The notes under the pieces: model-generated
Seen by the model: the letters and a program-made list of their open reading frames with translations, nothing else
Told to the model about the DNA's origin: nothing
Database searches by the model: none
Part shown: piece after piece, positions 15,039 through 22,316 of the stretch
How the letters are laid out: every line of letters starts with the position of its first letter
How positions within the stretch are numbered: position 1 is the first letter of the stretch
Source: Jiangellaceae bacterium
Lineage (GTDB): Bacteria; Actinomycetota; Actinomycetes; Jiangellales; Jiangellaceae
Assembly (NCBI GenBank): GCA_014534205.1
Contig: JACVRX010000003.1
Span: 1 to 37,064 of the forward strand
Reading direction: 5' to 3'
DNA: 37,064 nt
Program-made: the position numbers and the translations under genes

Positions 15039-17239
15039 CGACTATCTCCTTCGACGAGCCGCACCGCGGCGGCTTCGATCTCGTCCTCGCCGAGCAGCAC
15101 ATGAAACGCCGCTGGGCCGAGCGGGACGAAGCTGTCCGCGCTGGTGACCCTGCCCATCGTTCCAGTGAACTGCGCGTCGAGGAGTGCCGTCAGCACGGCC
15201 TCGGAAACGCCACCGCTGCGCCGGGTCTCGTCCACCACCAACACCCGACCGGTCGCAGCCGCCGCGCGGAGCATGTCGTCGACCGGCAGCGGCGCCAGCC
15301 AGCGCAGGTCGAGCACCCGGGCCGCGATGCCGCGTGCCGACAACCGCCGCGCCACCCGCAAGCTCATGGGCACGCCGTTGCCGAAGCTCACCAGCGTGAT
15401 GTCGGCGCCCTCGCCATACGTCCGCGCACGCCCGATCGGCACGTGCGCCTGTTCCCACTGCTCCGGCGGCACGTAGCCGTCCAGCCAGCCGCTGTCGCCG
15501 GGCTGGTGCAGGTCGCGGGCGTGGTAGAGCGCGATCGGCTCGAGGACCACGCTGACCGTGCCGTCCACCGCCGCAGCGGCAATACAGGTCCGCAGCATCG
15601 CCGCGGCGTCCGCTCCGCGCGCCGGGCAGGCGACGACCAGCCCAGGGATGTCCCGCAGCACGCCCACCGCGTTGTCGTTGTGGAAGTGCCCACCGAAACC
15701 GCGCTGGTACCCGAGCCCGGCGATCCGGATGACCATCGGGTTGCGGTATGCGCCCTGCGAGAAGAACCGCAACGTCGCAGCCTCGCCGCGCAGCTGGTCC
15801 TCCGCATTGTGCAGGTACGCGAGGTATTGGATCTCCGGCACCGGCAGCAGCCCGGCCAGGCCCGCGCCCAGTGCCAGGCCGAGGATCGACTGCTCGTCCA
15901 GCAACGTGTCGAACACCCGGCCGGCTCCGAACCGGCGAGCCAAGCCGCGGGTCACCCCATAGACGCCGCCCTTGCGCCCGACGTCCTCGCCGAAGACCAG
16001 CACCCGCGAGTCGGCGCTGAGCGCGTCGGCCAATGCGGCGTTGATCGAGCCGGCCAGCGTCAGCGGCTCGTGTTCGTCCGGCTTGACGGTCCGGCCGGCC
16101 GCCGCCACCGACGCCGCGACTGCGTCGGGCCGGTGGGGAGCGAGCGGCGCCATCACGGCAGCTGCAGAGTCAAGCCGGGGCGGGTCCGACAGGTCGGCTG
16201 CGGTTCGCTCGACCTCGGCCGCGGCGGCGTCATAACGTTCCAGCACCTCCGCGGAACCGACCACACCGGCCGAGACGAGCGCGGTCGCGGTGCCGAGCAT
16301 CGGGTCGCGCGCGTAGTCGGCCTCGATCTCCGACGGCGTGCGATACGCGATCTCTGCGTCGCTCCCGGCGTGGCCGAGAAACCGGACGGTCCGCAAGTGC
16401 AGGAACGCCGGCCGACGGGTCTCCCGCACGTGCTGGGCCGCAGCCAGCGCGGCGTCGTACACACCGGGGAGGTCGAACCCGTCCGCCTGCGAGTAGCGCA
16501 GCCCCGGCTGCGCGCCGTAGGCACGTTCGATCCAGCCGGGCGGGGTGCGCACCGAGATGCCCCAGCCGTTGTCCTCGCAGACAAACAGCACCGGGACGGG
16601 AAGGTGCTGGTACACCGTGTGCAGCGCAGTGTTGATGGCGCCTGCGGCGGTCGAATGGTTCACCGAAGCGTCGCCGAACGAGCAGACGACGACGGCGTCG
16701 TCCGGCCACGGCGTCAGGACGCCGAGCTTGCCGGCACGGTGCAACGCGACCGCGAGCCCGACAGCGCGCGGCAAGTGCGAGGCGATCGTGGACGTCTGCG
16801 GGATCACCGACAACTCGGCGTTACCGAACACTTTGTGCCGCCCGCCGGCGATGGGCTCGTCGGCCGCCGCCAGCAGCCCCTGCAGCACGTCGCGCACCGG
16901 CGTCGCTCCGGCGACCTGCGTCCCCCGGACCTGGTAGAACGCCCCGGACCGGTAGTGCAGCAGCGCCGGGTCGGTAGGCCGCAACGCGCTGGCGACCGCC
17001 GCGTTGCTCTCGTGGCCGGCCGAGCCGATGGTGTAGAAGCCGCGGCCCTCAGCCTGCAACTGGCGTGCGAGGAAGTCGAGCTGCCGACTGGTCGCCTGGG
17101 CGTCGAACAGCGCCAGCGCGGTCTGGCCGGTCAGCGCGCTGCCCGGCCGGATCGGCTCACCGGTCGAGAGCGGCGGCATCCCGGCCGGCCGCAACCGGGC
17201 CACGGCGGCCCGGAACGCCGCGTCGAGCGGGTGGTTCAC
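15035..17239 (-). CDS. Single-chain E1 (alpha-beta fusion) of a 2-oxoacid dehydrogenase
   Basis: A 734-residue thiamine-diphosphate enzyme in which E1 alpha (about 55-350) and E1 beta (about 395-730) of the branched-chain/pyruvate type are fused. The ThDP motif runs from GDAS (189-192) to EDNGWGIS (222-229). The beta half has the catalytic-Glu segment FGEDVGRKGGVYGVT (416-430) and, where branched-chain E1 beta proteins have a conserved HSQS-like stretch, GGHFHNDNAVG (516-526). The start is the GTG at 17239, forming a 4-base GTGA overlap with the upstream stop. Context between aminoadipate-semialdehyde dehydrogenase and glutaryl-CoA dehydrogenase predicts 2-oxoadipate as substrate. No E2 or E3 gene lies here, so those subunits must come from elsewhere. 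Confidence 0.88.
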   Translation of the reverse strand: MNHPLDAAFRAAVARLRPAGMPPLSTGEPIRPGSALTGQTALALFDAQATSRQLDFLARQLQAEGRGFYTIGSAGHESNAAVASALRPTDPALLHYRSGAFYQVRGTQVAGATPVRDVLQGLLAAADEPIAGGRHKVFGNAELSVIPQTSTIASHLPRAVGLAVALHRAGKLGVLTPWPDDAVVVCSFGDASVNHSTAAGAINTALHTVYQHLPVPVLFVCEDNGWGISVRTPPGWIERAYGAQPGLRYSQADGFDLPGVYDAALAAAQHVRETRRPAFLHLRTVRFLGHAGSDAEIAYRTPSEIEADYARDPMLGTATALVSAGVVGSAEVLERYDAAAAEVERTAADLSDPPRLDSAAAVMAPLAPHRPDAVAASVAAAGRTVKPDEHEPLTLAGSINAALADALSADSRVLVFGEDVGRKGGVYGVTRGLARRFGAGRVFDTLLDEQSILGLALGAGLAGLLPVPEIQYLAYLHNAEDQLRGEAATLRFFSQGAYRNPMVIRIAGLGYQRGFGGHFHNDNAVGVLRDIPGLVVACPARGADAAAMLRTCIAAAAVDGTVSVVLEPIALYHARDLHQPGDSGWLDGYVPPEQWEQAHVPIGRARTYGEGADITLVSFGNGVPMSLRVARRLSARGIAARVLDLRWLAPLPVDDMLRAAAATGRVLVVDETRRSGGVSEAVLTALLDAQFTGTMGRVTSADSFVPLGPAAFHVLLGEDEIEAAAVRLVEGDSR

Positions 17240-18777
17240 CAGGCCAACCGGAGGTCCCGATCGGGCTCGAGCTCCACGACGTCCATCTGCGCCTTCTGCA
17301 GCCGGCCGGAGTAGTCCCAGTTCATCGCCTGCCACCGGGTGAACTGCTCCAGCACCCACATGCCGGACTGGCGCGAGCCGTTGCCGGACTTGCCGTTGCC
17401 GCCGAACGGCAGGTGCGCTTCGGCGCCGGAGGTGGAGTTGTTGACGCTCACCATGCCGGCGGAGATGCCGCGGCGGAAGGCGAAGGCTTCCTTGGGGTCG
17501 GTGGTGTAGATCGACGACGACAGCCCGTATCCCGGGGAGTTGGCCAGCCCGATCGCCTCTGCCAGCGTCGAGTACGCGGTGACGCCAACGATGGGCCCGA
17601 AGGTCTCCTCCTCGAAGATCGCGTCGCCCGGGCGGACGCCGTCCACGATCACCGGGTGGTAGTACAGCCCGGCCGTGGGGTCGCCGGCAAAGCCGGGACG
17701 CACGTTGTCCGGGCCGATCCGGCCGGTGGAGCCGTACACGGTGTGGTGCGGCTGGATCCAGCCGAGGTACTCCTCGAACCGGGTGGCGAACTTCTCGTCC
17801 AGCAGCGGGCCCATGAGCACCTCGCCGGACGGGTCGCCTACCGCGGCAGCATCGACGGCCTTGGTGAACCGGGCGAGGAACTCGTCGTGGACGGACTCGT
17901 GGACGATGATCGTGCCGAGCGACGTGCAGCGCTGCCCAGCCGTGCCGAAACCGGAGAACAGCGCGCCCTCGACGGCGAGATCGAGGTCGGCGCTCGGCGT
18001 GACGACGAGCGGGTTCTTGCCGCCGAGCTCCAGGCAGGCGGTCTGCAGACGCCGCCCGGTGAGCTCGCCGATCTTGCTGCCCACGGCGGACGAGCCGGTG
18101 AAGCCGACCTTGTCCACGTCGCCGTCCTCCAGGGCCGCCGAGAGCCCGGCGAAGGTCTGCTCACCGTCGGCGTGCACGACGTTGAACACGCCGTCGGGCA
18201 GTCCGCCGCCGCGTACGAACAGCTCGTGCAACGCCGCGCCGCAGGCGGAGGAGTACTCCGCAGGCTTCCAGACGACGGTGTTGCCGCACAGCAGCGCCGG
18301 AACCAGGTACCAGGACGGCACGGCGACGGGGAAGTTACCGGCGGTGATGACGGCGACCGTGCCGACCGGGCTGCGGAAAGTGAACAACTGCTTGTCCGGC
18401 ATCTCGCTCGGCACCGTCTGGCCGTAGAGACGCCGTCCCTCGCCGAGGAAGAAGTCGCAGGTGTCGACTACTTCGCGCACCTCGCCGAGCGCCTCGCCGA
18501 ACGGCTTGCCGATCTCCCTGGTGACCAGCCGGGCGAGTGCCTCGGCGTTCTCCTCCACCGCGCGGCCGATATGCGCGATGGCCCGGCCGCGTACTGGGGC
18601 GGGAACGTCGGCCCACGCCGGCTGGGCGCGTTTCGCGCTGGCCGCGGCGGCGGCGAACGTCGCTGAGTCGGCGAGTACGACGTCCGCGACGGCGTCGGCA
18701 AGGCGGGCCGGGTTCTTGCTCTGCATCGTCCGCCCGGCGTCGACGGGCTTGCCGTCGATGATCGAGGTGATGTTCAT
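17236..18777 (-). CDS. pcd: Alpha-aminoadipate-semialdehyde / piperideine-6-carboxylate dehydrogenase
   Basis: An NAD(P)-dependent aldehyde dehydrogenase of 513 residues. Catalytic residues are in place: N148 (TAGNFP), K171 (WKPAEYS), the general-base E250 (LELGGKNP) and the nucleophile C284 (GQRCTS). The segment NNSTSGAEAHLPFGGNGKSG resembles the NTSGAEI-type loop of ALDH7 enzymes, the family that oxidises aminoadipate semialdehyde. It is the second gene of the operon, overlapping lat by ATGA and E1 by GTGA. In M. tuberculosis pcd (Rv3293) also lies beside lat and lrpA. Without context it would be called a generic aldehyde dehydrogenase. Confidence 0.88.
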   Translation of the reverse strand: MNITSIIDGKPVDAGRTMQSKNPARLADAVADVVLADSATFAAAAASAKRAQPAWADVPAPVRGRAIAHIGRAVEENAEALARLVTREIGKPFGEALGEVREVVDTCDFFLGEGRRLYGQTVPSEMPDKQLFTFRSPVGTVAVITAGNFPVAVPSWYLVPALLCGNTVVWKPAEYSSACGAALHELFVRGGGLPDGVFNVVHADGEQTFAGLSAALEDGDVDKVGFTGSSAVGSKIGELTGRRLQTACLELGGKNPLVVTPSADLDLAVEGALFSGFGTAGQRCTSLGTIIVHESVHDEFLARFTKAVDAAAVGDPSGEVLMGPLLDEKFATRFEEYLGWIQPHHTVYGSTGRIGPDNVRPGFAGDPTAGLYYHPVIVDGVRPGDAIFEEETFGPIVGVTAYSTLAEAIGLANSPGYGLSSSIYTTDPKEAFAFRRGISAGMVSVNNSTSGAEAHLPFGGNGKSGNGSRQSGMWVLEQFTRWQAMNWDYSGRLQKAQMDVVELEPDRDLRLAW

Positions 18778-20123
18778 CGTGCTGCCTCCAGCCGCTCGAT
18801 CACGCGCCCCACGGCGGCAGCGGCGAGCTGCAGCTCCTCGACGGTGACCGACAGCGCCGGCCGGAACCGCACCGAGCGCTCGCCGCTGCCGAGGGCGAGC
18901 ACGTGTTCATCCTCGCGCAAGTAACGGAGGACAGTGTCCCGCGTGTCAGGGTCGGACAGGTCGAAGGCGATCATCAGGCCGCGGCCGCGGACGTTGCTGA
19001 GCAGGGTCGGGTGCGTCTGGGCCAGCTCCCGCAGGTCGGCCAGCAGGGTGTCGCCCTTCGGCCCGGCCTGCTCGATCAGACCCTCCCGCTCGACGATCTC
19101 CAGGATGCGCCGAGACCGCACCATGTCGGTGAGCCCGCCGCCCCAGGTCGAGTTGATCCGCCCGGGCACCATGAACACGTTGTCGGCGACCTCGTCCACC
19201 CGGCCGCCTGCCATCACGCCGCCGAGTTGGACCTTCTTGGAGAACGCGACGATGTCCGGCGAGAGGCCCAGCTGCTGGTATGCCCAGGGGGTCCCGGTGG
19301 TGCCGGCGCCGGACTGCACCTCGTCCACGATGAACAGCGCGTCGTGCTCGTCGGTGAGCTTCTGCATTGCCTGCAGGAATTCGGCGCGCAAGTGGTTGTC
19401 GCCGCCCTCGCCCTGGATCGGCTCGGCGATGAACGCGGCGATGTCGTGCGGGTACCGCGTGAACGCCTCCCGCGCCTGGGCCAGCGCCCTCTCTTCCGCG
19501 GCACGCACCTCGTCGAGGTCGACTGGGAATCGGACGGCCGGGACGTCGATGCGCGGCCAGTCGAACTTGGGATAGCGGTCGGTCTTCACCGGCTCGGTAT
19601 TGGTAAGCGACATCGTGTAGCCACTGCGGCCGTGGAACGCCCGGGTCAGGTGCATGACGCGGGTGCCGAGCTCGGCTGGCCGGCCGTGCGCTTCGTTGTG
19701 CCGGCTCTTCCAGTCGAACGCAGCCTTCAGCGCATTTTCCACCGCAAGTGCGCCGCCCTCGACGAAGAACAGGTGCGGCAGCCGTGGGTCGCCCAGCACT
19801 CGCTCGAACGTTTCGACGAACTCGGCGTAGTGGACGCTATAGATGTCGGAATTCGCCGGCTTGTTGGCCGCCACCTCGGCGAGCAGGGCCATGAAAGCCG
19901 GGTCGTCCACGATCCCCGGGTGGTTGCAGCCGAGCGGGGCCGACGCGAAGAACGTGTACATGTCCAGGTAGCGCTGGCCGTCGCGGGCGTCCACGACCCA
20001 GGAACCCCGGCTGGCGCGAGTGTCTAGCACCAGCTTGAACCCGTCGGTGAGCAGGTGCCGGCCGAGCACCCGGTGGACGTCCGCGGGTGCCACCCGGGTC
20101 CGGTCCGCAGTGATGGAGGTCAC
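18774..20123 (-). CDS. lat: L-lysine 6-transaminase
   Basis: A PLP class III aminotransferase that moves the epsilon-amino group of lysine to 2-oxoglutarate, giving aminoadipate semialdehyde. It is 449 residues from GTG 20123, the same length as mycobacterial LAT (Rv3290c). Strong family stretches are LPHLFFVEGGALAVENALKA, AFDWKSRHN, AFHGRSGYTMSLTNT and IAEPIQGEGGD. The PLP lysine is K297 in FSKKVQLGGVMAGG, D267 sits in IVDEVQ, and E239 corresponds to the gating Glu243 of the mycobacterial enzyme. GTG 20123 has AGAAAGG 9 bases upstream; an in-frame GTG at 20150 (nine more residues) has no such site. It is the first gene of the lysine operon. Confidence 0.94.
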   Translation of the reverse strand: MTSITADRTRVAPADVHRVLGRHLLTDGFKLVLDTRASRGSWVVDARDGQRYLDMYTFFASAPLGCNHPGIVDDPAFMALLAEVAANKPANSDIYSVHYAEFVETFERVLGDPRLPHLFFVEGGALAVENALKAAFDWKSRHNEAHGRPAELGTRVMHLTRAFHGRSGYTMSLTNTEPVKTDRYPKFDWPRIDVPAVRFPVDLDEVRAAEERALAQAREAFTRYPHDIAAFIAEPIQGEGGDNHLRAEFLQAMQKLTDEHDALFIVDEVQSGAGTTGTPWAYQQLGLSPDIVAFSKKVQLGGVMAGGRVDEVADNVFMVPGRINSTWGGGLTDMVRSRRILEIVEREGLIEQAGPKGDTLLADLRELAQTHPTLLSNVRGRGLMIAFDLSDPDTRDTVLRYLREDEHVLALGSGERSVRFRPALSVTVEELQLAAAAVGRVIERLEAAR

Positions 20124-20132
20124 GCGTCGCCG

Positions 20133-20139
20133 CCTTTCT
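20133..20139 (-). promoter_or_regulatory. Ribosome binding site deciding the lat start
   Basis: On the minus strand AGAAAGG lies 9 bases before GTG 20123. It is downstream of the alternative GTG at 20150, so it favours the shorter protein. Confidence 0.5.
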
Positions 20140-20203
20140 GTCGTGGTCACGGGCGGTAGCGCCCGGCAACACTGTGGGATTTCCCGTAATGGAGATCACG
20201 TGG

Positions 20204-20242
20204 CGCAAGACTTCCCGCCTAACCAGGAGTATACCGCAAGAC
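20204..20242. promoter_or_regulatory. Candidate lat promoter flanked by CGCAAGAC direct repeats
   Basis: On the minus strand TATACT (20233-20228) is a near-consensus -10 element, which would start transcription around 20221 and give lat a leader of about 98 bases. Identical octamers CGCAAGAC lie at 20204-20211 and 20235-20242, one on each side of the -10 and 31 bp apart, about three helical turns. This spacing suits a regulator that binds one DNA face, such as an Lrp oligomer; that identity is a guess. Confidence 0.45.
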
Positions 20243-20261
20243 CGCCTGGATTGCCGAGTCC

Positions 20262-20267
20262 TACGAT
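20262..20267 (+). promoter_or_regulatory. -10 hexamer of a leaderless promoter for the amidohydrolase gene
   Basis: TACGAT is followed by 6 bases and then the ATG at 20274. No ribosome binding site is present. It lies about 30 bases from the divergent lat promoter. Confidence 0.5.
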
Positions 20268-20273
20268 CACGAC

Positions 20274-21908
20274 ATGCCGAGGATGGTGCTGCTGCGCGGC
20301 GGTAACGTCTACAGCGCGAGCGACCCGTTCGCGACCGCGCTGCTGGTCGTTGGGGAGCGGGTGGCCTGGGTGGGCGGCGAGGGCGCCGCCCAGACGCACG
20401 TGGACAGCGCCGACGAGGTGGTGCAGCTCGAAGGGGCGCTGGTCACGCCGGCGTTCGTGGACGCCCACGTGCACGTGATGGAGACCGGCCTGGCGCGCGA
20501 CGGCGTCGACCTGTCGAACTGTGTCTCGCTCGCCGAGTGCCTGGACCGGGTGGTGGCGCACGCTCGGTCGCGCCCGAGTGAACCGGTGTTCGGGCACGGC
20601 TGGGACGAACGAAGCTGGCCGGAAGCTCGCCCGCCGACCCGCACCGAGGTGGATCGGGCGACCGGCGGGGCCGTGGCGTACCTCAGCCGCGTCGACGTGC
20701 ACTCGGCGGTGGTCTCCAGCGCGCTGCTGGACGCCGTGCCGGCGGTGCTCCACGCCGACGGCTACGACGGCAACGGGCTGGTGCGGCGCCAGGCTCATCA
20801 CACGGCGCGGCGAGCCACCCGCGACACACTGCCGCCGGCTCGCCGCGCTCGGTTGCAGCGCGACACTCTGTGGCACGCCGTGACGCTCGGCATCGGCTCA
20901 GTACACGAGATCGGAGCACCGCATATCGCCGACGACGATGACCTGCGCGGCGTCTTCGCGCTCACCCGCGACGAACCGTCGCCGGAGGTGATCGGCTACT
21001 GGGGCGAGGCCGGACCCCACGGCATTGCGGTGGCGCTCCGGGCGGGCTGTGCAGGAGCCGCCGGCGACCTCAACATCGACGGCAGCCTCGGATCGCGAAC
21101 CGCGTTGCTGTCGGCACCCTATGCCGACGCCGCGGCCGAGTCCGGTGCCTGTTACGTCGGCCTCGATGAGGCCACCGAGCACGTGGTGGCGTGCACAGCG
21201 GCCGGTGTGCAGGCTGGTTTCCATTGCATCGGTGACGCGGCGGTGCGCATCGCCGTCTCGGCGATGCAGCGGGCTGCAGAGCGGTGCGGTACGGAAGCGG
21301 TGATTGCCGCGCACCACCGACTGGAACATGTCGAGATGATTGCGCCGCGGCAGGTCGCCGAGATGGCCCGGCTGGGCGTCGCCGCAAGCGTCCAGCCCCG
21401 CTTCGACGAGCTGTGGGGCGGCTTGGCCGGGATGTATGCAACGCGGCTCGGTGCCGATCGGGCCGTCGCCATGAACCCGTTCGCGTCGATGGCGCGAGCC
21501 GGCGTGACGCTGGCGTTCGGCTCCGACTCGCCGGTGACGCCGCTCGGCGGATGGGAGATGGTGCGGGCGGCCGCCTACCACCGCACCCTGGAGCACCGGC
21601 TGAGCGTCCGGGCCGCCTTCGCGGCGGCCACCCGCGGCGGCTGGCGGGCGGCCGGCGTCGCGGACGCCGGCGTGCTGGCGCCCGGGATGCTCGCGAGCTA
21701 CGCGGTGTGGGAGGTGCCGGGGGAACTCGTCGTCACGGCCCCTGACGAGCGGATCGCGGCATGGTCCACCGACCCCCGATCCGGCGTACCGGGGCTCCCG
21801 GAGCTCACGCCGGGGGCACCGCTACCGGTCTGCTTGCAAACGGTTGTGCGAGGACGCACCGTGTTCCGGCGGGACGGCACGCCGGCTCCTGCACTGGCGT
21901 CGGACTGA
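20274..21908 (+). CDS. Amidohydrolase family 3 (YtcJ-like) protein
   Basis: A 544-residue metal-dependent hydrolase of the amidohydrolase superfamily, YtcJ/long-chain amidase group. It shows the N-terminal beta-sandwich strand LLRGGNVYSASDP, the metal-binding FVDAHVH (61-67, the HxH motif), the central GFHCIGDAAV and HHRLEHVE histidines, and the FGSDSPVTP aspartate near the C-terminal end of the barrel. The C-terminal strand VLAPGMLASYAVWE is also usual. No signal peptide is present, so it is cytoplasmic. The natural substrate is unknown for most of this family. It is divergent from the lysine operon and could share regulation, but nothing ties its chemistry to lysine. Confidence 0.88.
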   Translation: MPRMVLLRGGNVYSASDPFATALLVVGERVAWVGGEGAAQTHVDSADEVVQLEGALVTPAFVDAHVHVMETGLARDGVDLSNCVSLAECLDRVVAHARSRPSEPVFGHGWDERSWPEARPPTRTEVDRATGGAVAYLSRVDVHSAVVSSALLDAVPAVLHADGYDGNGLVRRQAHHTARRATRDTLPPARRARLQRDTLWHAVTLGIGSVHEIGAPHIADDDDLRGVFALTRDEPSPEVIGYWGEAGPHGIAVALRAGCAGAAGDLNIDGSLGSRTALLSAPYADAAAESGACYVGLDEATEHVVACTAAGVQAGFHCIGDAAVRIAVSAMQRAAERCGTEAVIAAHHRLEHVEMIAPRQVAEMARLGVAASVQPRFDELWGGLAGMYATRLGADRAVAMNPFASMARAGVTLAFGSDSPVTPLGGWEMVRAAAYHRTLEHRLSVRAAFAAATRGGWRAAGVADAGVLAPGMLASYAVWEVPGELVVTAPDERIAAWSTDPRSGVPGLPELTPGAPLPVCLQTVVRGRTVFRRDGTPAPALASD

Positions 21909-21919
21909 CCGCGCCAGTG

Positions 21920-21959
21920 CGGCGTGTCGGCGGCGACACGCCGCTGTCGCACATTTTTT
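21920..21959 (+). terminator. Terminator-like hairpin after the amidohydrolase gene
   Basis: CGGCGTGTCG (21920-21929) pairs perfectly with CGACACGCCG (21934-21943) over a GCGG loop. A run of six T follows at 21954-21959. The 10-base gap between stem and T run is longer than in textbook intrinsic terminators, but the position 11 bases past the stop fits. Confidence 0.65.
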
Positions 21960-22303
21960 ACGAGTGAATCCACGAATCTCGTGATCGTCTGACGGCCCGT
22001 GCTAGCTGGCACGACGTCCCTTCGGTGCACGTCACGGCGGCGTTGACAGCGGCGCCGTGGTGAATCACAGTCGGCTGTCGTCAACCATCGACACCGCTCG
22101 GATCGACGTCCGGGTGAGGCCGCGAGACCGGGGTCAGGGGAGCCTTCGGCGGTAACGGGGAACACCACGCTCCTGTCCGCTCGGCGAACTCCACGGCGGT
22201 CCGAGCGGGTCGACGGTGCGACCAGGCCCGGCTCGCCCAGTAGACAACGGTCGGCGCGCCCGATCGGTCCGAAGGGCGAGTCCGGGCCACCTGCAACCGG
22301 CCG

Positions 22304-22309
22304 TAGAGT
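22304..22309 (+). promoter_or_regulatory. -10 hexamer of a leaderless promoter for the cyclase gene
   Basis: TAGAGT is followed by 7 bases and then the ATG at 22317. There is no ribosome binding site in the gap. Confidence 0.5.
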
Positions 22310-22316
22310 TGCCGCC

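Larger units (their letters stand above)
21909..22316. other. 408-base intergenic region
   Basis: No gene is supported here; the open frames on the minus strand are arginine- and proline-rich, as expected from GC-rich non-coding DNA. It holds a terminator-like hairpin just after the amidohydrolase stop, a TTGACA hexamer at 22044-22049 without a matching -10, and at its right end the leaderless -10 hexamer of the cyclase gene. Confidence 0.6.

Noticed and set aside
14927-17314. A 795-codon open frame on the plus strand opposite the fused E1 gene
   Set aside because: Composition is Arg/Gly/Val/Gln-rich with no motif, and the minus-strand gene has all ThDP and E1 beta motifs and coupled overlaps at both ends.
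17240-17359. Forty extra N-terminal residues for the fused E1
   Set aside because: The extension lies inside the aldehyde dehydrogenase gene and is Gly/Ala/Arg-rich; the GTGA overlap at 17236-17239 marks the true start.
22044-22049. TTGACA as a -35 box upstream of the cyclase gene
   Set aside because: No -10 hexamer lies 16-19 bases downstream, and the leaderless hexamer at 22304 explains the start better.
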